Assembly (NCBI RefSeq): GCF_937996225.1
Contig: NZ_CALKTC010000003.1
Coordinates: forward strand, 1 to 18,315
Length of the DNA: 18,315 nucleotides
Reading direction: 5' to 3'
Source of the DNA: an uncultured Campylobacter sp.
GTDB lineage: Bacteria > Campylobacterota > Campylobacteria > Campylobacterales > Campylobacteraceae
Shown in pieces: positions 7,264 to 14,637 of the stretch. The notes below the pieces were generated by a model, which saw only the letters and a list, made by a program, of their open reading frames with translations, had not been told where the DNA came from and searched no databases. The translations under genes and the position numbers were made by a program. The stretch's first letter is position 1. Every line of letters starts with the position of its first letter.

Positions 7264-7839
7264 TTATTTTAGGTATGAGCCCTGCTCGCTCGGGGCGGTC
7301 GAAATTTCAGTATTCGTACTCCTACTAGACGAGCTATCGTATAGGAACGAATCGTCGCCTTTTAGATAAGCAATAATGTAGCCTAGTTCCGTAGCACTCG
7401 TCTTTGCGGCGATAGACTGCATGATATTTTTCATCTTGCCGCCATAGCTTAGATCTGTGGTGTATTGCGAAATCGCCATTGCGATCTCCTTACCGCTTAG
7501 ATCTTTGATCTTACGAGACGCGCCGTAAGCTCGCTTCTGCCCGCTTTCACCGTGGCATGAAGCGCACTTCTCAGCAAAGATAGCTCCACCTCTTTCTTTT
7601 AAAAAATTTATATTTCGATTTACCTTGCCGCTATGGGTTTTACTGCCTGCGACCGGAGCGTTTTTGTAGATATTTACAGTTACATTTTCATCTTTAGAAT
7701 GCTTTTCGATCAGGGATTTTAGCTCTTTGGCAAACTCACCTTTGGCTTCGAATACATACGTGTCATCGCTTGCTTTATCCGCAGCATTTAAATTAAAGGC
7801 AAAAAAACATGCTAAAAAAGAAATTTTAAAAATTTTCAT
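7264..7839 (-). CDS. Periplasmic monohaem cytochrome c
   Basis: Exported class-I-type c cytochrome, 191 residues, presumably an electron carrier in the periplasm. A signal peptide (MKIFKISFLACFFAFNLNA, 1-19) is followed by about 60 residues of mixed sequence, then one haem site C92-A-S-C95-H96 and, about 40 residues on, candidate axial methionines M136 and M140 in GGKMKNIMQSIA. C-terminal Ser/Thr-rich tail (168-190). The segment between signal peptide and haem domain (21-80) is longer than in simple cytochromes and I cannot assign it. Ribosome-binding site AAGG is modest. It lies 75 bp after the porin stop, and that gap is filled by a strong terminator with no clear promoter behind it, so expression may depend on read-through. 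Followed by the DJ-1 gene. Confidence 0.85.
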   Translation of the reverse strand: MKIFKISFLACFFAFNLNAADKASDDTYVFEAKGEFAKELKSLIEKHSKDENVTVNIYKNAPVAGSKTHSGKVNRNINFLKERGGAIFAEKCASCHGESGQKRAYGASRKIKDLSGKEIAMAISQYTTDLSYGGKMKNIMQSIAAKTSATELGYIIAYLKGDDSFLYDSSSSRSTNTEISTAPSEQGSYLK

Positions 7840-7859
7840 AGAAAACCTTGATTTAAAAT

Positions 7860-7888
7860 TTAAAAAGGGCGAAGCAAAAGCTTCGCCC
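7860..7888 (-). terminator. Strong intrinsic terminator of the porin gene
   Basis: Minus strand: GGGCGAAGC, loop TTTT, GCTTCGCCC, then TTTTT. The nine-bp GC-rich perfect stem (7867-7875 with 7880-7888) starts 27 bases after the porin stop codon. It precedes the cytochrome c gene by only about 20 bases. Confidence 0.85.
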
Positions 7889-7914
7889 TAATTTTACCCG
7901 TATAAGGTAAATAA

Positions 7915-9114
7915 TTAGAAGCTGTATTTAGCCTCAAATCTGATGCGATCTTTTTTCTCATCAAGACCACCAGCAGCATCGTCAATCTTATAATGAGAAT
8001 ACCAAGTTTTAAAGCTTAGCTTTTCATTATATTTATAAGAAATTCTACCTACTACCTCATATGCATTATCGCCATCTGCTTTACCGTCTAGGTAATCAGC
8101 GCCGATTCTTATACCAGTATCAGGGATAGTATAGCCTGCTACTACATACCAGTAGTGGTTCTCGCCAGTAAAGTTTCTATAATCTAGTAACTCTTCACCT
8201 GGGCTGATGAAAGAGCCTTGATCTTCAAAAGATACAAAAGAAACTTTATCTTTATCATCAGGTTCAAATTTTAAATAACCTGCAGCTAAATCAACGCCAA
8301 AGAAACCAGCATTAGCTTCTGCAGCCCAGAAATCTGCATCACTAGCACCCGCATCTTTATAATCACCGTCAAAATCAGAGAATGCATACTGACCTTTTAC
8401 GCCAAGATTAAAATCATCAGAGATATCAAAGTTTAGAGCTAACTCTGCGGCGAAAAGCTGTGCTACGTCCTCTAGAGCATTATACCATAGCTGGAAAGAC
8501 ACTGGATCGTATGAGCCCATAAATCCTATACCGTATAGATTATGATCAGTAGTTAGTTTATTATCTACCGCTGCGCCCCAATCAAGGCTTGAAATATCTC
8601 CATCATTCTCTAAAGAATCCATCCAAAAGCCGCTAATTGTCAAGCCCTCGATATCGGTGCTAGTAATCTTAACACCGTCTCCATACATATCATCGGTAAA
8701 GAACGAACCTATGCCCTGACGACCGACTGCAATAGTGGTACCGCCGATAGTGTATCCTAAATAAGCTTTAGCGATATCGAAATCAGAATCTTTGTCGCTT
8801 GGATTTTGTGCACCATGATATTGGCTATTTGAAGAAGAAAGCGACTCGCCATTATCTCTATCCAAGAACCTAACGCCCACTACTCCAAAGAAGTTATCAT
8901 CGATTTTAGCTTTGAAATCTACTTCTGATTTAAATTCCCAAACGCCCTTATTGCTATTTGTTTCATTTTTAAGGTGATCATGGGTATATCGCATACGAGC
9001 GTATCCGTTTAGATCCACGTCCTTGATAGCTTCCTCTAACGGAACAGCACTTGCACTCATAGCAAGAGCACCTGCAGCGACTGCTGCCGCTAAACTAAGT
9101 TTAACTAGTTTCAT
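7915..9114 (-). CDS. porA: Major outer-membrane porin (Campylobacter MOMP type)
   Basis: Abundant trimeric outer-membrane channel of Campylobacter; takes up small solutes and in C. jejuni is a major surface antigen. The 399-residue product starts with a signal peptide [20 protein letters not shown] closing with ASA (21-23), and the mature start [20 protein letters not shown] closely matches C. jejuni PorA ([20 protein letters not shown]). The body consists of alternating amphipathic strands with acidic loops, and the chain ends in Phe (KYSF), as needed for beta-barrel insertion. The frame is open 14 codons upstream, but ATG 9114 has AAAGGAG at ideal spacing and the signal peptide begins there. 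Codon use looks less GC-rich than in neighbouring genes, as expected for very high expression. A candidate small RNA on the same strand 135 bp upstream is complementary to its ribosome-binding site. Confidence 0.93.
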   Translation of the reverse strand: [399 protein letters not shown]

Positions 9115-9117
9115 TTT

Positions 9118-9127
9118 GAACTCCTTT
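9118..9127 (-). promoter_or_regulatory. porA: Porin ribosome-binding site, predicted small-RNA target
   Basis: AAAGGAGTTC lies 3 nt before the ATG of the porin. The same ten bases are perfectly complementary to GAACTCCTTT in the candidate small RNA at 9290-9299. Pairing would cover the whole Shine-Dalgarno sequence. Confidence 0.5.
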
Positions 9128-9164
9128 AAAAGTTTGTAAGCGCAATAGTAGCACAAAATGACAA

Positions 9165-9170
9165 ATTATA
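9165..9170 (-). promoter_or_regulatory. porA: -10 box of the porin promoter
   Basis: TATAAT on the minus strand, preceded by T-rich periodic sequence (Campylobacter sigma-70 style), giving a transcript start near 9158 and a leader of about 44 nt. A second possible box, TACTAT at 9150-9145, lies closer to the gene. Confidence 0.5.
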
Positions 9171-9251
9171 TGCTTAAAATATGCTGAAAAATACTAAAAT
9201 TTTACCAAATTGTTACCGAGCATTTACCGAAAATCCAAATTTAACGGGCAT

Positions 9252-9280
9252 AAAAAAAGCGAGACCCACACAGGTCTCGC
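9252..9280 (-). terminator. Intrinsic terminator of the candidate small RNA
   Basis: Perfect eight-bp stem GCGAGACC/GGTCTCGC with a six-base loop, followed on the minus strand by seven T. There is no T-run on the plus side, so it is oriented for minus-strand transcripts only. Confidence 0.8.
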
Positions 9281-9310
9281 CGATTATTGAAAGGAGTTCT
9301 AATTTCGATG
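9252..9310 (-). ncRNA. Candidate small RNA with anti-Shine-Dalgarno for the porin
   Basis: A free-standing minus-strand transcription unit of about 55-60 nt with no gene inside. TATAAT at 9321-9316 places the start near 9311-9309. The RNA has a single-stranded 5' part containing GAACTCCTTTCAATAATC, then a terminator hairpin GCGAGACC-TGTGTG-GGTCTCGC and seven T (9258-9252). The 600 bp between it and the next minus-strand gene contain another possible terminator (9858-9876), so this hairpin is unlikely to belong to that gene. GAACTCCTTT is the exact complement of the porin ribosome-binding site about 165 bp away. Inference: a base-pairing repressor of porin translation. I know of no described Campylobacter RNA of this form. 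Alternative: the plus strand AAAGGAGTTC is a ribosome-binding site left from a lost gene. Confidence 0.5.
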
Positions 9311-9315
9311 TGGGG

Positions 9316-9321
9316 ATTATA
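9316..9321 (-). promoter_or_regulatory. -10 box of the candidate small RNA
   Basis: GATATAAT on the minus strand; a start about six to seven bases downstream falls at 9311-9309. TTGCCG lies 19 bp upstream, a poor -35 spacing, but -35 elements are weak or absent in Campylobacter. Confidence 0.45.
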
Positions 9322-9857
9322 TCAGGCTGCGGTAAACAGACGGCAACACCTCTTTCATGCGGGAGAAATTTGATAAAATTTTACGATACAAAATTTTATG
9401 AATGAAATTTCAAGACACAAAATTTGCAAAGCGTGGGTTTTAAAAATATCTACGCGACATCTTATCGGCGGAGAATACGGCACTTAGAACGAGCAGTGCG
9501 CGAAAAACTACGAGAAAGAAAATTTATAAGAATTTCGCAATCAAAATTCTAGCGCCAGCTGTATTTCTATAATATAAAATTTACGGACAAAATGGCACTA
9601 TGCAGCAAGGAATTTTAAGCGCGAAAGCAAGTGGATATGAAATGCTAACCGAGCCATATAAGCAAGATGTGCAGCGCAGAATTTTGTGAAATATAAAATT
9701 CCACAACTTATAAAATATAAAATTTATGCAGGCAATCGCATAAAGAATCAGCGGACTTTAAAGTGCAAGCAAATCGCGCAAGTCCACTAGATTAAAAACA
9801 GAAACCATTGCCTTCATAAGAGTAGAGAGCAAACACAAAAAGCGTTCATCACGAATT
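9322..9857. other. AT-rich non-coding region
   Basis: No supportable gene. TATAAT at 9568-9573 (plus) is followed at 9600-9689 by a 29-codon frame (MQQGILSAKASGYEMLTEPY...) without a ribosome-binding site, which I do not call. AAAATTT motifs recur as in the other spacers. Confidence 0.4.
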
Positions 9858-9876
9858 AAAAAGCAGGCACGCCTAC
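9858..9876 (-). terminator. Possible terminator of the lipoprotein gene
   Basis: Minus strand: GTAGG, loop CGTG, CCTGC, then TTTTT. A short five-bp stem with one G-U pair, 35 bases past the lipoprotein stop. Weak but well placed. Confidence 0.4.
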
Positions 9877-9910
9877 CTTAAAAGGCGCAGCGACTAAAAA
9901 TCGCGTAGGA

Positions 9911-10297
9911 TTAAAAGCTGATATTTTCGCTCTCTGGTACGGCAATAGCGTCGTTTTTATGCATTTGTTTGGTCTCGATTTTGCCGATGTCGTAAGCACG
10001 TGGAGCGGCAGAGCCTGCCTTACGCGAGATGATTCGCATATCGGTAATAGCGCCTGAAGCGGTACTTATGTAGGCAGTATCTCCCGCAGCCGCATAATAT
10101 CTGCTTGCGTGAGCGGTGTAGAGCTCGCCGCTGGATAGGTCTTTAAACGTATAGACGTAAGCTGTGGAGCTTTGGCGAGTGTAGTTTACGATCTCGGATT
10201 TGAGCGAGCGTAAGTTGCCTGCAGGCGTCGGAGCGGTGCTTACGGCGCAGCCTACGAAGCCAAGAGCCAAAAGTGCGGAAAATATGAAATTTTTCAT
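9911..10297 (-). CDS. Small lipoprotein of unknown function
   Basis: A 128-residue predicted lipoprotein: signal MKNFIFSALLALGFVGC with lipobox GFVGC, lipidated C17. The mature part is Ser/Ala/Thr/Tyr-rich with several probable short beta strands (SSTAYVYTFKDLSSGELYTA, 43-62, and GDTAYISTASGAITDMRII, 72-90), which suggests a small beta domain. I do not recognise the family and see no catalytic motif. ATG 10297 follows AAGGATACTG. It stands alone on the minus strand, with a possible terminator after it and no close partner gene. Confidence 0.75.
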   Translation of the reverse strand: MKNFIFSALLALGFVGCAVSTAPTPAGNLRSLKSEIVNYTRQSSTAYVYTFKDLSSGELYTAHASRYYAAAGDTAYISTASGAITDMRIISRKAGSAAPRAYDIGKIETKQMHKNDAIAVPESENISF

Positions 10298-10731
10298 TCA
10301 GTATCCTTATTTGCAAAATTTAAACTTTTAGATTAGTAGGTTTGGGCTTAAAGTTTGCTTTTTTTGAATGCAGCCAGAATAGAATTTGAGTGAATTCTTG
10401 GCCGTTTTATTTAAAGCAATTCCTTCCACCTAGCTATCAGCAAAAGTTCTAATCCCATCAAGGATATTTAATAAAATTTGAAATTTTGCCCGATTCATAT
10501 ATGCGGAATTCGGGTCTTGGTATATGGAATTCGTAGCTCGATAACCAAGAACTTCGGTCCATGACTCTTATTTTGCCGTAATCTCTATACGATGCGCAAA
10601 AAGCTGTCATACCAAAAATTTTATGAGCAAAAAGGATAGAAAAGAAAGAGGCAAAAAATAAGGACGCAAAAAAAGGAGAAGGGAAAGAAACTCTTTCCCT
10701 CTCTCTCTTTTTTTCCATTACCTCTTAATTA
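10298..10731. other. Non-coding spacer containing the comEA terminator
   Basis: No gene supported. An 86-codon minus-strand frame (10458-10718) starts inside the CTCTCTCT/terminator sequence with no ribosome-binding site and low-complexity sequence, so it is not called. Near 10500-10545 there are partial direct repeats of ATATGGAATTCG type. Confidence 0.4.
10666..10713 (-). terminator. Terminator of comEA, bidirectional in form
   Basis: Hairpin AGGGAAAGA-AAC-TCTTTCCCT (10680-10700). On the minus strand it is followed by TCTCC and seven T; on the plus strand a T7 run also follows after CTCTCTC. It starts about 30 bases after the comEA stop. Confidence 0.65.
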
Positions 10732-11232
10732 TTACTCTTTCTTACCCTTCTTGCCCCTCTTACCTTTAGCCTTAGACGATCCCCCTTCTTTAGCTTCGTC
10801 TTTCAACTTAGCCGTAGAGCTTTTTACTTTACCATCCTCATTCATAGCCTTATCCATGCTATCATCCATTTTCTCTTGCATCTTTTCTGATTTGGCATTT
10901 GCCTTAGCCTTAGTGGATTTTACGGTATCTTTGGCTTTTTTACTTGCTTTTTTCTTGGCAGATTTTAGATCGCTTATGTCGGTCTGTCCGCTTACGGCAA
11001 GATCATCTTTAATAAGCTCAAATCTCTTATCGCCTATGCCTTTAATGTTTTTGATATCCTCGATATCTTTAAATTTATTATCCTTGCGGTAATCTATGAT
11101 AGCCTGAGCTTTTGCCTCTCCGATACCGGGAAGTGCCATAAGCTCTTCTTTGCTCGCGGTGTTTAAATTTACTGCTGCTAGCATAAATGCAGGAAGCGAT
11201 AGAAATAGTGCGGATTTAAATAGGTTTTTCAT
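10732..11232 (-). CDS. comEA: Secreted ComEA-like DNA-binding protein with lysine-rich tail
   Basis: Exported helix-hairpin-helix protein, like C. jejuni Cj0011c, a non-specific DNA binder needed for natural transformation, presumably holding incoming DNA in the periplasm. Signal peptide at 1-19 (MKNLFKSALFLSLPAFMLA), mature start AVNLNTASKEEL as in ComEA, then two HhH hairpins: LPGIGEAKAQAII (34-46) and IKGIGDKRFELI (63-74). Classical Campylobacter ComEA proteins end about residue 80. Here a further 80 residues follow (about 87-166), made almost only of Lys, Ala, Ser, Asp and Glu, finishing in KGKRGKKGKKE, like a histone H1 tail. The tail should be disordered and positively charged at its end. 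ATG 11232 follows AAAGGAC. It stands alone with its own terminator. Confidence 0.85.
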   Translation of the reverse strand: MKNLFKSALFLSLPAFMLAAVNLNTASKEELMALPGIGEAKAQAIIDYRKDNKFKDIEDIKNIKGIGDKRFELIKDDLAVSGQTDISDLKSAKKKASKKAKDTVKSTKAKANAKSEKMQEKMDDSMDKAMNEDGKVKSSTAKLKDEAKEGGSSKAKGKRGKKGKKE

Positions 11233-11502
11233 TAAAAGTCCTTTGAGGTTGAGATATTTGTATTGCCAAATAAAACGTCTATTAGCATTGAGGCTTTTGC
11301 ATACCTATCCAATGTCTATGCTTTAGAATGGATATACCGCCCATAGCTATTACGCCACCTTGCAATACGGTAAGGATTATATTTGCAGCAGGCTTAAAGG
11401 GAGATAAAATTTAAGTGGATATATTGAAATTTTATCTGCTTCGATCGTTTTATTAAATAAATACGTTAAATTTTAGCTTGATCTTAAAAAGCAGATAGGC
11501 AC

Positions 11503-11531
11503 GGATAAAGCTAGATAGATTAAATTTAATA
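11503..11531 (+). repeat. 29-bp direct repeat, copy 1
   Basis: Begins GGATAAAGCTAGATAG and ends ATTTAATA; identical to the copy at 11566-11594 apart from one base. The offset is 63 bp, a multiple of three, and both copies read (K)DKAR.IKFN in the same plus-strand frame. Confidence 0.7.
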
Positions 11532-11565
11532 GCGCCTTTTTTGCTTCCTCTTTGGAGACCGAAAA

Positions 11566-11594
11566 GGATAAAGCTAGATATATTAAATTTAATA
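11566..11594 (+). repeat. 29-bp direct repeat, copy 2
   Basis: Second copy of the repeat at 11503-11531, with T replacing G at one position (this removes the in-frame stop present in copy 1). Confidence 0.7.
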
Positions 11595-12021
11595 CCGCAA
11601 GCATTGAAACGGGATTTGGATTTAAATCATGCAAAAGACTAAGCGGCGATATTTATGAAATTTAGTCCTACCTTACCGCGCACGGAGGCTTTTTACGTGC
11701 GAGACTATACGCATATGGCGACGGGATACTGGTGCTGTGAAAGGCACGGATACTTTACGTACAAAGCTATACGAGCAATCTTAATAAAATTTAGCTGCAT
11801 TCGTAAGCTTGCTTTTGTAGGACATGCTTTTTCTTGGCTTGATTTTTAATAGGGTTTTATCTGCTTATAGAACGTTTCATTATATTAAGTAACAGTGCTT
11901 GCCAAGCTTTATTTGGCATCTAGTTTAAATTATACGAAAGCTTTATAAGCGCCGGCGGCTTTATAATTTAGATATAAAAGCGCGGTAATGTATTAAAAAC
12001 GAACGAACGTATAAATCATAA

Positions 12022-12311
12022 ATGAGGCTTGTAGAGGTTAGAAATAAAGATCGCGCCATAGAAGTTAAAAAGCAAACGCAACAGGACAGTATTAAAAACG
12101 ATACGAACAAGCAAGTATTATAGAAAAATTTCAATCCGTATCATTTTTCGCTCAATATAAGTCAAATTTAATGCAGAGTTTTGAGATTTTGTATTGTGGC
12201 GGAGAGCTAGATTTAAAATTTGTATTTGCAGAAGGTTCTAAAATTCTAAAAAGGCTATGGAATTTTAAATTTATCAAGCAATATTTATTGGCTAAAAAAG
12301 CGATAAGCTAA
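12022..12311 (+). pseudogene. Frameshifted small gene of unknown function
   Basis: Two overlapping plus-strand frames look like halves of one protein. ATG 12022 reads MRLVEVRNKDRAIEVKKQTQ and stops at TAG 12121-12123. A second frame, open from 12096 to TAA 12311, reads ...ASIIEKFQSVSFFAQYKSNL, then MQSFEILYCGGELDLKFVFA and ends KQYLLAKKAIS. Joining them between 12096 and 12120 would give a protein of about 95 residues. No strong ribosome-binding site precedes 12022; TATAAT at 11962-11967 could be its promoter. Family not recognised. A genuine frameshift, a sequencing error, or chance open frames are all possible. Confidence 0.3.
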
Positions 12312-12370
12312 AGATGCCGGAATAGAATTTAAATTGAAAATTGTATGGAAAGTTATGAGATTCTAACAAA

Positions 12371-12486
12371 GCCTGCAGCGACCTACTTTCCCCGTCCGAG
12401 TAACGGATAGTATCATCAGCCAGGACGAGCTTAGCTTCTTGGTTCGAGATGGAGCAAGGCGTTTCCTCGTCTGTATAGCCACAGGC
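12371..12486 (-). rRNA. rrf: 5S ribosomal RNA
   Basis: The minus strand gives a typical bacterial 5S of about 116-119 nt: terminal stem GCCTG/CAGGC, then GGCTATACAGACGAGGAAACGCC, CCATCTCGAACC and AAGCTAAG in the 5' half, and GGGGAAAGTAGGTCGCTGCAGGC at the 3' end. It lies about 415 bp downstream of 23S, an unusually long spacer filled with inverted repeats. Confidence 0.93.
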
Positions 12487-12504
12487 AGTGTTAAATAAGA
12501 GATT
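12485..12504. repeat. 20-bp inverted repeat, arm at the 5S 5' end
   Basis: GCAGTGTTAAATAAGAGATT, perfectly complementary to 12665-12684. In the rRNA precursor these arms would form a 20-bp stem closing a 160-nt loop immediately upstream of 5S. Likely a processing stem or the edge of an inserted element. Confidence 0.7.
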
Positions 12505-12664
12505 GCTTTTATTGTTTGATAGTAATATTATATACTGCGAATACGTTACGAGCTTTAGCCGCGTAGCGCATGAGCTGCTTTACTCGTTCCTGTCTATTCG
12601 CCTCATATTTAAAAATACTTCGTAATCTAACTTGGATTAATCATAGATTACGGATATCTTTTAT

Positions 12665-12684
12665 AATCTCTTATTTAACACTGC
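12665..12684. repeat. 20-bp inverted repeat, distal arm
   Basis: Partner of 12485-12504 (AATCTCTTATTTAACACTGC), perfect complement. Confidence 0.7.
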
Positions 12685-12757
12685 GTTCATCGTTAAAGTC
12701 AGATCTTGTTTTATAAAAACAAAGGTTGATAAGGTATAGTAAAAATTTACTATTTCG

Positions 12758-12880
12758 AATTGAGAACTAATTTTTTGCTAGGCGAGGCAAACGAGCAAAG
12801 ACGAAGGAGCATACGTATGGTATGTGACCGAAGTCTGCAGCGAAGTTTAACGAAGCATAGTGAAAAATTAGGAATCAATT
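12758..12880. repeat. Palindromic element in the 23S-5S spacer
   Basis: Outer arms AATTGA...CTAATTTTT and AAAAATTAG...TCAATT are complementary apart from three bases; inside is a small hairpin CATAC-GTATG-GTATG. The interior (GGCGAGGCAAACGAGC, GACGAAGGAGC) has the look of the sequences found in Campylobacter rRNA intervening sequences. Confidence 0.55.
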
Positions 12881-12904
12881 TTATCCTTAACAAGGAAGTA
12901 ATGC
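12874..12904. repeat. 23S processing stem, 3' arm
   Basis: Pairs with 16530-16560 over 31 positions, with a 14-base perfect core (CAAGGAAGTAATGC) and three further differences that are G-U or near-compatible in RNA. It brackets 23S, as the RNase III processing stem does in bacterial pre-rRNA. Confidence 0.75.
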
Positions 12905-13177
12905 TTAAAAGATAAGCAAACGAGCTATTAGTACCGGTCAGCTAAAGGACTTTCATCCATTACACATCCGGCCTATCAAACTAGTAGTCTACTAGAGCTC
13001 TTAAAAGAAGATTCATCTTGGAGTCGGCTTCGAGCTTAGATGCTTTCAGCTCTTATCGCATCCCGACTTAGCTACCCGGCGGTGCTCTTGGCAGAACAAC
13101 CGGTACACCAGTGGTCGGTTCAACCCGGTCCTCTCGTACTAGGGTCAACTCTCCTCAATCTTCTTACGCCCACGGCA

Positions 13178-13259
<82 letters not shown>

Positions 13260-13264
13260 GACTA

Positions 13265-13320
<56 letters not shown>

Positions 13321-13367
13321 GCTCTTGGGGGAGATCAGCCTGTTATCCCCGGGGTACCTTTTATCCT

Positions 13368-13409
<42 letters not shown>

Positions 13410-13844
13410 ACCGACTTTCGTCTCTGCTCGACGTGTATGTCTCGCAGTTAAGCTGGCTTTTGCCTTTATACTCTACAAGCGATTTCCAACCGCTTTGAGC
13501 CAACCTTTGTAAGCCTCCGTTACATTTTGGGAGGCGACCGCCCCAGTCAAACTACCCACCAGACATTGTCCTACCTAAGGATAACTTAGGCTAGTTAGCT
13601 ACCCGAATAAAGAAGAGTGGTATCTCAACAATGGCTCATCGTAAACCGAGATCTACGACTCAAAGCCTCCCACCTATCCTGCGCATCTTTATCCAAGTAG
13701 CAGTGTCAAGCTATAGTAAAGGTCCACGGGGTCTTTCCGTCTTGCCGCGGGTAGGAGGAATTTTCACCTCCACTACAATTTCACTGGATCCCTCTTTGAG
13801 ACAGCTCCCATCTCGTTACGCCATTCATGCAGGTCGGTATTTAA

Positions 13845-13897
<53 letters not shown>

Positions 13898-13950
13898 TCG
13901 GGCTTCGATCAGACGCTTTGCGTAAGCTAACATCATCAATTAACCTTCGA

Positions 13951-13981
<31 letters not shown>

Positions 13982-14637
13982 TCTTACGAGTTAGCAGAGT
14001 GCTGTGTTTATGGTAAACAGTCGGGAGGGACTCTTTGTTGTAACCTTCTTCGCCTACGAAGTAAATTCTTAACGAAGCTAGGCACACCTTATACCGAAGA
14101 TACGGTGCTATTTTGCAGAGTTCCTTAAAGAGAGTTCTTCCACGCGCCTTAGAATACTCATCCCACCCACCTGTGTCGGTTTACGGTACGGGCGATATCA
14201 GCTAAACTTAGAAACTTTTCTCGGCTCGATAGTATCATGGATTCTTCATCTACTCCGAAGAGCGTCAGAAGCCTTTCAGATCTCGGATAAAGAGTTACGG
14301 ATTTGCCTATAACTCAACCTACTTCCTTAGACTAGCACTTCCATCCGCTAGCTCCACTAACTTTAAGCGTCCTTCCGTCGCACACTGATATCGGTATCGG
14401 AATATTAACCGATTTTCCATCGCATACCCCTTTCGGACTTTGCTTAGGACCCGACTAACCCTACGATGACGAGCATCGCGTAGGAAACCTTGGGTTTACG
14501 GCGAATACGATTCTCACGTATTTTATCGCTACTCATGCCTGCATGCTCACTTCCAACCGCTCCACCGCTCCTTACCGGTACGGCTTCGACGCTGATTGGA
14601 ACGCTCTCCTACCACTTGCACTTAATGATTTATACTT

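Larger units (their letters stand above)
11233..12021. other. Decayed, largely non-coding region with a direct repeat
   Basis: No intact gene. A plus-strand stretch at about 11470-11660 reads like protein (...ASSLETEKDKARYIKFNTAS...) but has several in-frame stops, so it is probably an old gene fragment. It includes the 29-bp direct repeat described separately. A 64-codon frame at 11655-11849 has no ribosome-binding site. TATAAT at 11962-11967 (plus) could serve the broken gene at 12022. No clear terminator for the rRNA operon was seen in 12000-12370. Confidence 0.4.
12487..12904 (-). other. Long 23S-5S spacer without tRNA
   Basis: Contains the 20-bp inverted repeat (12485-12504/12665-12684), a second palindromic element (12758-12880) and the 3' arm of the 23S processing stem (12874-12904). 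No tRNA gene or open frame is seen. The loop of the first repeat contains GAGGCGAATAGAC (minus strand), similar in style to GAGGCAAACGAGC in the second element. Confidence 0.6.

Noticed and set aside
9181..9405. Plus-strand frame of 74 codons, and a ribosome-binding-like AAAGGAG at 9290
   Set aside because: The frame runs through the terminator hairpin; the ATG after AAAGGAGTTC gives only 21 codons. The minus-strand promoter and terminator explain the region better.
9600..9689. 29-codon plus-strand frame behind a TATAAT
   Set aside because: No ribosome-binding site and too short to judge; kept only as a remark in the spacer entry.
10458..10718. 86-codon minus-strand frame (MEKKRERERV...)
   Set aside because: It starts in the CT-repeat beside the comEA terminator and translates the terminator itself.
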